NCBI GenBank assembly: GCA_955651735.1
Contig: CATPAM010000472.1
Coordinates: 1 to 11,706 of the forward strand
From: Candidatus Acidiferrales bacterium
GTDB taxonomy: Bacteria; Acidobacteriota; Terriglobia; Acidiferrales; UBA7541
Direction of reading: 5' to 3'
DNA length: 11,706 nt
Part shown: positions 1 through 9,447 of the stretch, piece after piece
How positions within the stretch are numbered: the first letter of the stretch is position 1
Layout: the number at the start of each line of letters is the position of its first letter
Notes under the pieces: model-generated
The model's input: the letters and a program-made list of their open reading frames with translations, nothing else
Database searches by the model: none
Told to the model about the DNA's origin: nothing
Position numbers and translations under genes: made by a program

Positions 1-57
1 CACTTTCGGCGCTCAACGGATAAGAATAAGAAACTTCACGAACTTCTCGCCAGATAG
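1..57 (+). CDS. 3' end of a gene upstream of doc, possibly its antitoxin (partial)
   Basis: The frame starting at base 1 is open and ends with TAG at 55-57, giving an 18-residue basic tail (HFRRSTDKNKKLHELLAR). The stop codon directly abuts the ATG of the Doc-like gene, and no Shine-Dalgarno sequence is visible before that ATG, so translational coupling is likely. Type II toxin genes of this family usually sit just downstream of a small antitoxin gene, which makes an antitoxin C-terminus the natural guess. The visible tail is too short to assign to Phd, AbrB or another antitoxin family, and it could also be a chance open frame. Confidence 0.4.
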   Translation, partial: HFRRSTDKNKKLHELLAR

Positions 58-447
58 ATGTCGCGTTTCCTTTATCCGACCGTTGCCGAAGCCATGGAGA
101 TGCATCGGCAACTCATCCACGAATTCGGCGGAATTTCCGGAGTTCGCGATCGAGGCTTGCTAGAAGCGGCGATTTTCCGCCCCCAGAGCGGTTACTATGA
201 TGACCTGGTGCACGAAGCAGCCGCGCTGATGGAGTCTCTAGCAAACAATCATCCGTTCATCGACGGAAACAAGAGGGCGAGCTTCGCGGTCACGGACGCG
301 TTTCTGCGATTGAACGGTTACTACCTCGAGGTGGAGGCCCCTGCGGCGCATAAGTTCATAACGGAGTCCATTGGGAAGAGACAGTTCCGAATCGGTCCGA
401 TCCGTACATGGCTTACTGTTCACGTTCGGCCGCTGGTAGAAAACTGA
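58..447 (+). CDS. doc: Doc/Fic-family toxin-like protein (death-on-curing family)
   Basis: A 129-residue protein, close to the usual length of Doc proteins (about 125-130). The Fic/Doc signature is intact at residues 65-75 (HPFIDGNKRAS), with the conserved His65, Phe67, Asp69, Asn71, Lys72 and Arg73. The preceding segment at about residues 24-46 (GGISGVRDRGLLEAAI, followed by RPQSGYY) is the typical Doc N-terminal region. Phage P1 Doc phosphorylates EF-Tu and stops translation; canonical Fic proteins with a Gly in the loop transfer AMP. This protein has Gly (IDGNKR) where P1 Doc has Ala, so the reaction cannot be settled from sequence. The start codon follows the stop of the upstream frame immediately, which fits a toxin-antitoxin operon. 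The upstream partner is cut off, so the pairing is inferred. The gene ends 21 bases from the convergent peptidase gene. Confidence 0.85.
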   Translation: MSRFLYPTVAEAMEMHRQLIHEFGGISGVRDRGLLEAAIFRPQSGYYDDLVHEAAALMESLANNHPFIDGNKRASFAVTDAFLRLNGYYLEVEAPAAHKFITESIGKRQFRIGPIRTWLTVHVRPLVEN

Positions 448-468
448 AGTAGGGCAGCAACGCGAAGC

Positions 469-3357
<2,889 letters not shown>

Positions 3358-3374
3358 CACGTTCTCGCTTAATG

Positions 3375-3403
3375 GGGGTGCGCTCCAGCGTGTGCGCGAC
3401 CCC
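3375..3403 (+). other. Stem-loop downstream of proS
   Basis: GGGGTGCGC at 3375-3383 can pair with GCGCGACCCC at 3394-3403 with a single bulged base and a 10-base loop. It begins 18 bases after the proS stop. No T-tract follows, so it is not a standard intrinsic terminator; it could be a 3'-end stabilising hairpin or a chance GC-rich pairing. The rest of the 193-base gap up to 3550 holds an A/T-rich stretch around 3474-3511 and no other structure I can support. Confidence 0.3.
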
Positions 3404-3550
3404 GGCCCTGTTGCTCTCCGGGAACATCTCGTGCCAGGCGCGCTCGACACCCACTCTCCGGCGGTGTTAGCGTAAAAAAGTACGAACGGTTTAGCATTTT
3501 TCGATGACGAAGCCTGTTTTGTGATCGGTTAGCGGCGGAGAAATATTCTA

Positions 3551-3946
3551 GTGGGTGAGATTGACAGCAAGGGGCGCTCCGGCGCTCGCGGACAACGTGG
3601 GAAAGGCAGGCTCAAAGCCATTGCTTTTACGGTGATTGTCGTTTTCGGCTTCTATGCTGCCTACAAGCTCATTCCTCCCTATATGGCGGAATACCAGCTT
3701 GCCGACAAAATGCAGGAGGAAGCGCGTTTTGCGGTGGTAAATCGCCACGGGGAAGAGCAAATCCGCGAAGCCATCTTCAAAGAAGCTGAAAGCCTGGACA
3801 TCCCGCTGACAAAGGACGCAATCAAGGTCCTCGCTTCTGCCTCGGTGGTAAAAATTTCCGTCGATTACACTGTGCCGGTGGACCTGATGATCTACAAAAT
3901 GGATCTGCACTTCACCCCCTCCAGCGAGAATAAGTCGATCCTGTAA
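3551..3946 (+). CDS. Small single-pass membrane protein, DUF4845-like
   Basis: A 131-residue protein starting at GTG, with GGCGGAG at 3534-3540 as a plausible ribosome site 10 bases upstream. The first 21 residues are basic and glycine-rich (GRSGARGQRGKGRLK), and one transmembrane segment follows at about 22-41 (AIAFTVIVVFGFYAAYKLI), so the remaining 90 residues should lie outside the cytoplasm. The outer part has a helical stretch at about 47-80 and a beta-rich end (VVKISVDYTVPVDLMIYKM). Length, topology and the VxYxVP-type end resemble DUF4845 proteins, whose function is unknown; this match is from memory and is moderate. It lies 155 bases upstream of the PBP gene on the same strand and may be cotranscribed. 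No catalytic motif is seen. Confidence 0.75.
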   Translation: MGEIDSKGRSGARGQRGKGRLKAIAFTVIVVFGFYAAYKLIPPYMAEYQLADKMQEEARFAVVNRHGEEQIREAIFKEAESLDIPLTKDAIKVLASASVVKISVDYTVPVDLMIYKMDLHFTPSSENKSIL

Positions 3947-4101
3947 CGTGCTGCTCCCGTGGGCGCTCCCTTCGCCGTCAAGAAACCGTCCCCGTTTGCC
4001 CGCGTGTGCCCATTTCGCAACTCCGCGATTTCTTCGCTCGCCTTCCTTACCGTACCCCAGTTGCGAGACAATAGGATTCGAGCCATTGTGGGAGCTAGAG
4101 A

Positions 4102-6738
4102 GTGCGCATCCGTATCCTGAAGGGTTTTTGGACCTCCAGTCTTGGTCTGACCATTCTTGGTGTGATCTTCGCGATTTTTCTGATCGCCGGGGGTTTCTTC
4201 ACCTACTACTACACAAAATATTCCCGCATGATCGACGCCCGCCTCTCCGGCCACGTTTTGCAGAACACCACGCAAATCTTTTCCGCTCCCGGGCATATTT
4301 CCGTCGGCCAGGCCATCAGCCCTGAAGAGCTCTCCGGCTATCTGCAGCGCACCGGGTATCGCCCGGAAGCCGATGAAAACGCCCTCGGCCAGTACACCGT
4401 GCAACGCAACGCGGTCGACATTCGTCCCTCCAAACTTTCTTACTTCGTCGGGAGCAATGCGCTGGACGTGCAATTCACCGGTAAAACCATTCGCACCATC
4501 CGTCCTCTCGGCGGCGGCAACGGCCTCGAGAGCGCCGAGATCGAGCCGGAGCTCATCACCAATCTCTTTGACAGCGCGCGCGAAAAGCGCCGCGCCGTCC
4601 GCTACGACGATCTCCCGCCGCTTCTTGTGCACGCTATTCTCTCCGCGGAAGACAAGCGCTTTTTCGAGCATGGGGGCTTCGACTTCGTGCGCATCGCCGG
4701 GGCTGCCTGGGCTGATCTGCGGCATACCAGCAGCCATTTTCAGGGGGCCAGCACCATCACCATGCAGGTGGCGCGTACTTTCTTTCTTAGCAACGAGCGC
4801 ACGCTACGCCGCAAAGTTGCCGAAGCCACGGTCACGATCGAGCTCGAGCAGCGCTTCACCAAGCCGCAACTCTTCGAGCTGTATGCTAATGAAGTGTATC
4901 TCGGCAACCGCGGCAGCTTCGGAATCCGGGGATTTTCGCAGGCCAGCGTCGCGTACTTCGGCAAGGACCTTCGCCAGCTCAACCTTTCCGAGTGCGCCTA
5001 TCTAGCCGGCATCATTCGCGCGCCAAATTATTATTCCTCCGCGGACCGTCACCCGGAGCGCGGCGCGCAAGCACGCGACCGTGTGCTCACGCAGATGGTG
5101 GAGAACAAGTACATCAGCGAGGAAGACGTCCGGGAAGCCAAAAAAGCCCCGCTCAACATCGTCAAGGCCTCCGTCTCTGGCAGCGAAGCCCCTTACTTCG
5201 TCGACATGGTTAAGGACCACCTGCTCGACAAATACTCCGAAAGCGACTTGCTCAGCGAAAATTTTCGCGTTTACACCACGCTCGATCCCGCTCTGCAGCG
5301 GGCCGCCGCCTCCGCGATCGAAGCCGGAATGAAGAATGTCGACAATCTTCTCGCCAAGAAATATGACCGCTGGCGCAAGGAGCAAGCCAAGAAGGGTTCG
5401 ACCGAGCCGATCCCGCAGGCGCAAGCCGCGCTCGTTGCGCTAGACCCCCGGACCGGGGAAATCAAGGCCGTTATCGGCGGGCGCGACTACGGCCAGAGCC
5501 AGCTCAATCACGCTCTCGCGCATCGCCAGCCTGGCTCTGTCTTCAAGCCCTTTGTCTATGCCGCCGCGTTCGATAGCGCGGTGGACGGCGTGCAGCCCAT
5601 CGTCACTCCCGCCACCACGATTGACGACGAGCCCACCACATTCGAGTACGATGGCGTCGACTACACTCCCAACAATTTCGGCGAGAGATTCATGGGCCGC
5701 GTTACCGCGCGCGATGCCCTCACGAATTCGCTGAACGTGGCTACCGTGAAAGTCGCCGAGCTCATCGGCTACGGCCGCGTTGTGCAAATCGCGCGTCAGA
5801 TGGGCCTGGGCAACAACATCCGAGCCACGCCCGCCGTGGCGCTTGGCGCCTACGAGATGACGCCAGTGGACGTCGCCGCCGGCTACACCACCTTCGCCAA
5901 CATCGGCACGCGTGCCGAGCCGCAGTTCATTCGCAACATCATCGGCGCGGACGGCGAGATCCTGGAGAAAGTCACCCCACAAACGCACACCGCGCTGGAT
6001 CCCCGCGTCGCCTATCTCGTCACCAGTGTTCTCAAAGATGTCTTGAACCGCGGCACCGGCGCCGGCGTGCGCGCCCGCGGCTTCACCCTGCCGGCTGCGG
6101 GAAAAACCGGAACATCGCGCGACGGCTGGTTCGCCGGGTTCACCTCCAATCTCGTATGCGTGGTCTGGATCGGTTTCGACGACAATCGCGACTTAGGTCT
6201 GCCCGGCGGTTCCACCGCTGCGCCCATCTGGGCGGACTTCATGAACCACGCCACCGCGCTGCCCACCTATCGCGATGTGAAGGACTTCGACGCTCCTGAA
6301 GGCGTTCAGTCTGTCCTTATCGATCCTGAATCCTTGCAACTGGCCACCCCCAATTGCCCCACCACGCGGCAGGAGGTTTACGTTGCGGGTTCCGCGCCCA
6401 CGCAGTATTGCGAAATTCACGGCGGCCACAATGTCTTCAGCTCCACGGGTTCCTGGCTATCCCATGTGTTCGGCGGAGGCCAACCGAAGGAGCCTGCTAA
6501 GGACGCTGACGGAAAACCAATTCCTTATGATCCGAATCGTCCGCCAAATGCCACCGGCCAGGGACAACCTCCGGAACCTGTCGAGGCCAAGGACAAGGAA
6601 GACGAAAAGAAAAAGAGTACCTTGAAGAAGATTTTTGGTATCTTTGGAGGTAAGAAGAAGGACTCCGACAAGCCTAAGCCGGACGATTCATCGCAGCCGG
6701 ACAAGACGAAGCCGGATAACAAAGGAGACTCGCCATGA
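4102..6738 (+). CDS. Bifunctional peptidoglycan synthase, class A penicillin-binding protein (PBP1B-like)
   Basis: An 878-residue enzyme that polymerises lipid II and cross-links peptides at the outer face of the inner membrane. The GTG start is fixed by GGAG at 4091-4094. A membrane anchor lies at about 13-36. Residues 57-150 (QIFSAPGHISVGQAI to IEPELI) look like the UB2H domain of PBP1B. The glycosyltransferase (GT51) shows SAEDKRFFEHGG (catalytic Glu183), QGASTITMQ (214-222) and FELYANEVYLG (Glu259). The transpeptidase has PGSVFKPF (Ser479, Lys482), SLN (543-545) and KTGT (668-671), so all catalytic residues are present. Residues from about 792 form a Pro/Lys/Asp-rich disordered tail with short repeats of the DKPKPDD kind. 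The stop overlaps the next start (ATGA), indicating an operon with the TPR gene. Confidence 0.95.
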   Translation: MRIRILKGFWTSSLGLTILGVIFAIFLIAGGFFTYYYTKYSRMIDARLSGHVLQNTTQIFSAPGHISVGQAISPEELSGYLQRTGYRPEADENALGQYTVQRNAVDIRPSKLSYFVGSNALDVQFTGKTIRTIRPLGGGNGLESAEIEPELITNLFDSAREKRRAVRYDDLPPLLVHAILSAEDKRFFEHGGFDFVRIAGAAWADLRHTSSHFQGASTITMQVARTFFLSNERTLRRKVAEATVTIELEQRFTKPQLFELYANEVYLGNRGSFGIRGFSQASVAYFGKDLRQLNLSECAYLAGIIRAPNYYSSADRHPERGAQARDRVLTQMVENKYISEEDVREAKKAPLNIVKASVSGSEAPYFVDMVKDHLLDKYSESDLLSENFRVYTTLDPALQRAAASAIEAGMKNVDNLLAKKYDRWRKEQAKKGSTEPIPQAQAALVALDPRTGEIKAVIGGRDYGQSQLNHALAHRQPGSVFKPFVYAAAFDSAVDGVQPIVTPATTIDDEPTTFEYDGVDYTPNNFGERFMGRVTARDALTNSLNVATVKVAELIGYGRVVQIARQMGLGNNIRATPAVALGAYEMTPVDVAAGYTTFANIGTRAEPQFIRNIIGADGEILEKVTPQTHTALDPRVAYLVTSVLKDVLNRGTGAGVRARGFTLPAAGKTGTSRDGWFAGFTSNLVCVVWIGFDDNRDLGLPGGSTAAPIWADFMNHATALPTYRDVKDFDAPEGVQSVLIDPESLQLATPNCPTTRQEVYVAGSAPTQYCEIHGGHNVFSSTGSWLSHVFGGGQPKEPAKDADGKPIPYDPNRPPNATGQGQPPEPVEAKDKEDEKKKSTLKKIFGIFGGKKKDSDKPKPDDSSQPDKTKPDNKGDSP

Positions 6739-7568
6739 ATCGTCTTCGAATGGCGTTGCCCGCTTGTTTTCTCCTCGTTAGCCTGACCCTTCCAACCATT
6801 GGCCAGACCAGCGACAACCCCTGCAAAGAATCATTCGTTCCTCCCATGCAGACGCAATCTCAGGTTTCCAACGCGGCGGCAAACCCTGCCGAGCACCAGA
6901 TTAGCGGGGAAGAACTTGGCGATCTGTATATGGCTCGCAAGCAGTATCACGAGGCCATGGAGCAATACCGAATGCTCAGCGAGCAAAATCCTCACAATGC
7001 GGTCTACCTGAACAAGCTGGGCATCGCGCTGCACCAGCAAACCGCTTTGGGAGCCGCGCTGAAGTATTACGAGCGCGCCGTAAAGGCCGATCCGCGATAC
7101 GCCGATGCCGAAAACAACATCGGCACCATCTGGTATCAGCGCAAGAAATACAGCAAAGCCATTCGCGCGTATCAGAAAGCCATCAAGATGCGCGACGACA
7201 TGCCCGTGCTGTACAGCAACCTCGGTTACGCCTTTTTCAGCCAGGGCAAGTACGATGACTCCATCGCCGCCTTCCGCACCGCTTTGGCGAAGGACCCGCA
7301 ATTTTTCGAGCGCGGTTCTTCGCGTACCGGCTCTATTCTGCAGGACCGTTCCGTGCCAGACCGCGGCCGCTTCTATTTCCTGCTTGCCAAGTCCTTTGCG
7401 GAAGCCGGCAATGTCGAGCGCGCCGTCTTCTATTTGCGCAAGGCCAAGGAAGAAGGCTACGCCCAGATGAATGAAGTGAAAAAAGACCCTGCCTTCGCCG
7501 CGGTTGTGAAGGATCCTGTCGTCATCGATCTCCTGGCTCCCAAGCCGGTTGAACCCACCCAACCCTAG
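6735..7568 (+). CDS. Secreted TPR-repeat protein coupled to the PBP gene
   Basis: A 277-residue protein whose ATG overlaps the PBP stop and has a strong ribosome site, AAAGGAG at 6721-6727, 7 bases upstream. Residues 1 to about 23 form a signal peptide (MNRLRMALPACFLLVSLTLP, then TIGQ), so it is probably periplasmic. The Cys at 11 is not a usable lipobox cysteine because it lies within the signal core. Four consecutive TPR units run from about 56 to 191, for example YLNKLGIALHQQTALGAALK, and another helical pair lies at about 212-245. No enzymatic motif is present; TPR arrays bind partner proteins. The tight coupling to a PBP1B-like synthase suggests a role in regulating or placing that enzyme, comparable in logic to TPR proteins such as CpoB or LpoA, but this is inference. 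Confidence 0.88.
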   Translation: MNRLRMALPACFLLVSLTLPTIGQTSDNPCKESFVPPMQTQSQVSNAAANPAEHQISGEELGDLYMARKQYHEAMEQYRMLSEQNPHNAVYLNKLGIALHQQTALGAALKYYERAVKADPRYADAENNIGTIWYQRKKYSKAIRAYQKAIKMRDDMPVLYSNLGYAFFSQGKYDDSIAAFRTALAKDPQFFERGSSRTGSILQDRSVPDRGRFYFLLAKSFAEAGNVERAVFYLRKAKEEGYAQMNEVKKDPAFAAVVKDPVVIDLLAPKPVEPTQP

Positions 7569-7712
7569 TCTCGTCACCCCGGGTGTTGTGGGATCGCCGA
7601 AAGTTCTCAGTTGAAGTGTCGGCAAAGGGTGATGAACGGTTGAAGATTCCCCTTTCTCTTTCCCAATTAGTCCCTACTTCGCAACCAACAATCCCTGACC
7701 GCTCCTCTCTGT

Positions 7713-7718
7713 TACAAT
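7713..7718 (+). promoter_or_regulatory. Putative -10 box with very short leader
   Basis: TACAAT at 7713-7718 matches the TATAAT consensus at 5 of 6 positions within an otherwise uneventful 160-base gap. No strong -35 is seen at the right distance. Transcription from this box would start at about 7725, only 3-5 bases before the ATG at 7729, and no Shine-Dalgarno sequence is visible. The message would be nearly leaderless. Confidence 0.45.
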
Positions 7719-7728
7719 TCCATCGAGC

Positions 7729-9447
7729 ATGTCCCCGCAAAATTTCAATTCGCGAGCACTAGTTGTTCTCTCCGCCGCGCTCTTCTTTGCCGCCGCCCTG
7801 TGTGCCCAGCAGCCACCGGGCAACAGAGGCGTCTACCTCGTTTTCCCCTTCGAAAACGCCGGGGCTTCCCCGCGTCTTGACTGGCTCGGTGAAGGACTTG
7901 AAGAGCTCACCATCCAGGCGCTCTCCGCGGGTGGCCAGCAGGTCTATTCCCACGCCGGGCGCACCACCGAAATGGAACGCAACGGCCTTCCTTTCTCCGC
8001 CAAGCTCAGCCGCGCCGGCATGCTGCGCGTTGCGCAAGACCTCGACGCCGATTATGTCGTGTTCGGCTCTTTTACTTCCGACGGCAAAACTCTAACAATT
8101 GATTCACGCGTCCTTCGCACTGATGCGCTGGCGCTGCTTCCCCCCATACACGAAACCGGTCCTCTCGATTCGCTGATGGAGATGCACTCCAAGGTTGTCT
8201 GGCGGCTGCTTTCGGAGAGCGACAAAGCGTACCGCCCCGCGCTGGCGGAGTTCTCCAAGTCACAGCGTCCGCTGCGTCTCGACGCTTTCGAGCACTATAT
8301 CCGCGGTCTGCTGGCCAATGAAGACGAGCCGCGCCTCCGTGAATTGCGTGAAGCTTCCCGCCTCGAGCCGTCATGGCCCGATCCTTATTTCGCTCTCGCC
8401 GAGACCTATTTCACGCGCAACGACTGCGCCACCGCGCTCTCTTTCCTGGCGCACGTTCCGCCCGCTCATGATCGCTACGTGGAAGCGCTCTTCTCCACTG
8501 GCGTTTGCCGCTTACAGATGAATCAGCCGGAGCGCGCCGAGGAAGTGTTTACGTCCCTGCAGACTGCCCTCAGTGGCGCCGCCAAGAACGAGTCGCAGGC
8601 CGGTGCTTCCGGCGGGGACATTCCGGAAATTTTGAACAACCTAGCCGTTGCGCGAGCCCGCCAGGGCAAAACGAGCGCCGCGCAGGCCGACCTTCGCCGC
8701 GCCACCGATTTTGATCCCGACGAGGACGACTATCCCTTTAATCTCGGCCTGCTCGCGATGCAGACCGGTGATTTCGCCTCGGCTGCGACCGCTTTCCGCG
8801 AAGCCTCCGAGCGCAAGCCGGATAATCCCGAAGACCGCGCGCTCCTCGTGCAGTCTCTGGAAAAGGCTGGAAAGAAAGCCGAGGCCGATCAGGAGCGCGA
8901 ATCCGCTGCCGAGGCGCTCGGCCCCAACGCACTGCAGTCCGTGCCTATGGATGCGAAGCTCGATGCCAGCTTCCGCCTCGCGCGCATACGCACCGAGTTG
9001 GACACCACAGCGCTACGCCTGGAAATTGCGGCTTCCGGAAGCGCAGCGAATTCCGCCGCTGAGACTACCTCGGTCGACAGCTCCGCCTCGCACATTCGTC
9101 GCGGACGCCAGGAGCTTGCTGCAGGGCGCCTGGATTCCGCCGAAAATGAATTTCGCGGTGTTCTGCGCAATGAACCTGCCAACGCCGCCGCGCACCGCGG
9201 CTTGGCGGAAGTCAATCATCGGCGCGGCAAGCTCGATGACGCGGTCAAGGAACTCCAGGCTTCGCTCGCGGCTCGCGACTCCGCGCAAGTTCGCACGATG
9301 CTGGCCCGTGTCTACCTCGAGCAGAAAAAAACCGATCTGGCCCGTACCGAAGTGCGGCGCGCCTTGCAGCTTGCGCCCAACTACCCGGAAGCCAAACAAT
9401 TGCTCGAACGCCTCCAAAACTCCAAGCCCAACGGAGGCGCGCAATGA
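7729..9447 (+). CDS. Secreted TolB-N-like/TPR protein
   Basis: A 572-residue protein with a clear signal peptide (hydrophobic core at about 10-24, cleavage probably after CA at 25-26). Residues 34-165 resemble the TolB amino-terminal/FlgO/CsgG-like fold: YLVFPFENAGASPRLDWLGE, then LGEGLEELTIQAL, DLDADYVVFGSF and LTIDSRVLRTD match the order of motifs in proteins that begin with a VLPFEN-type strand. Residues 185-390 hold several degenerate TPR units (for example YPFNLGLLAMQTGDFASAAT). An Ala/Ser-rich linker at about 432-453 leads to a second TPR block at 455-562 (GLAEVNHRRGKLDDAVKELQ). No catalytic motif is seen. It overlaps nfeD by ATGA, so it is cotranslated with the protease and is a candidate extracytoplasmic adaptor for it; that role is inferred. 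Confidence 0.85.
   Translation: MSPQNFNSRALVVLSAALFFAAALCAQQPPGNRGVYLVFPFENAGASPRLDWLGEGLEELTIQALSAGGQQVYSHAGRTTEMERNGLPFSAKLSRAGMLRVAQDLDADYVVFGSFTSDGKTLTIDSRVLRTDALALLPPIHETGPLDSLMEMHSKVVWRLLSESDKAYRPALAEFSKSQRPLRLDAFEHYIRGLLANEDEPRLRELREASRLEPSWPDPYFALAETYFTRNDCATALSFLAHVPPAHDRYVEALFSTGVCRLQMNQPERAEEVFTSLQTALSGAAKNESQAGASGGDIPEILNNLAVARARQGKTSAAQADLRRATDFDPDEDDYPFNLGLLAMQTGDFASAATAFREASERKPDNPEDRALLVQSLEKAGKKAEADQERESAAEALGPNALQSVPMDAKLDASFRLARIRTELDTTALRLEIAASGSAANSAAETTSVDSSASHIRRGRQELAAGRLDSAENEFRGVLRNEPANAAAHRGLAEVNHRRGKLDDAVKELQASLAARDSAQVRTMLARVYLEQKKTDLARTEVRRALQLAPNYPEAKQLLERLQNSKPNGGAQ
9433..9437 (+). promoter_or_regulatory. Ribosome binding site fixing the nfeD start
   Basis: GGAGG lies 6 bases before the ATG at 9444, inside the last codons of the upstream TPR gene. 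Together with the ATGA overlap it supports this start over the in-frame TTG at 9540, which would give a more conventional signal peptide but has no good ribosome site. Confidence 0.65.

Noticed and set aside
4061..4089. Promoter (TTGCGA plus CATTGT) before the PBP gene
   Set aside because: The -10 match is poor, and read-through from the small membrane protein gene is equally possible.
3892..4737. Minus-strand open frame covering the gap before the PBP gene
   Set aside because: Most of it overlaps the PBP coding region, and the intergenic part shows no coding signal of its own.
6735..6827. Lipoprotein assignment for the 277-residue TPR protein because of LPAC at residues 8-11
   Set aside because: The Cys lies before the hydrophobic core of the signal peptide, too early for signal peptidase II processing.
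7576..7592. CACCCCGGGTG near-palindrome after the first TPR gene as a terminator
   Set aside because: The arms leave a one-base loop and no T-tract follows, so no workable hairpin terminator forms.
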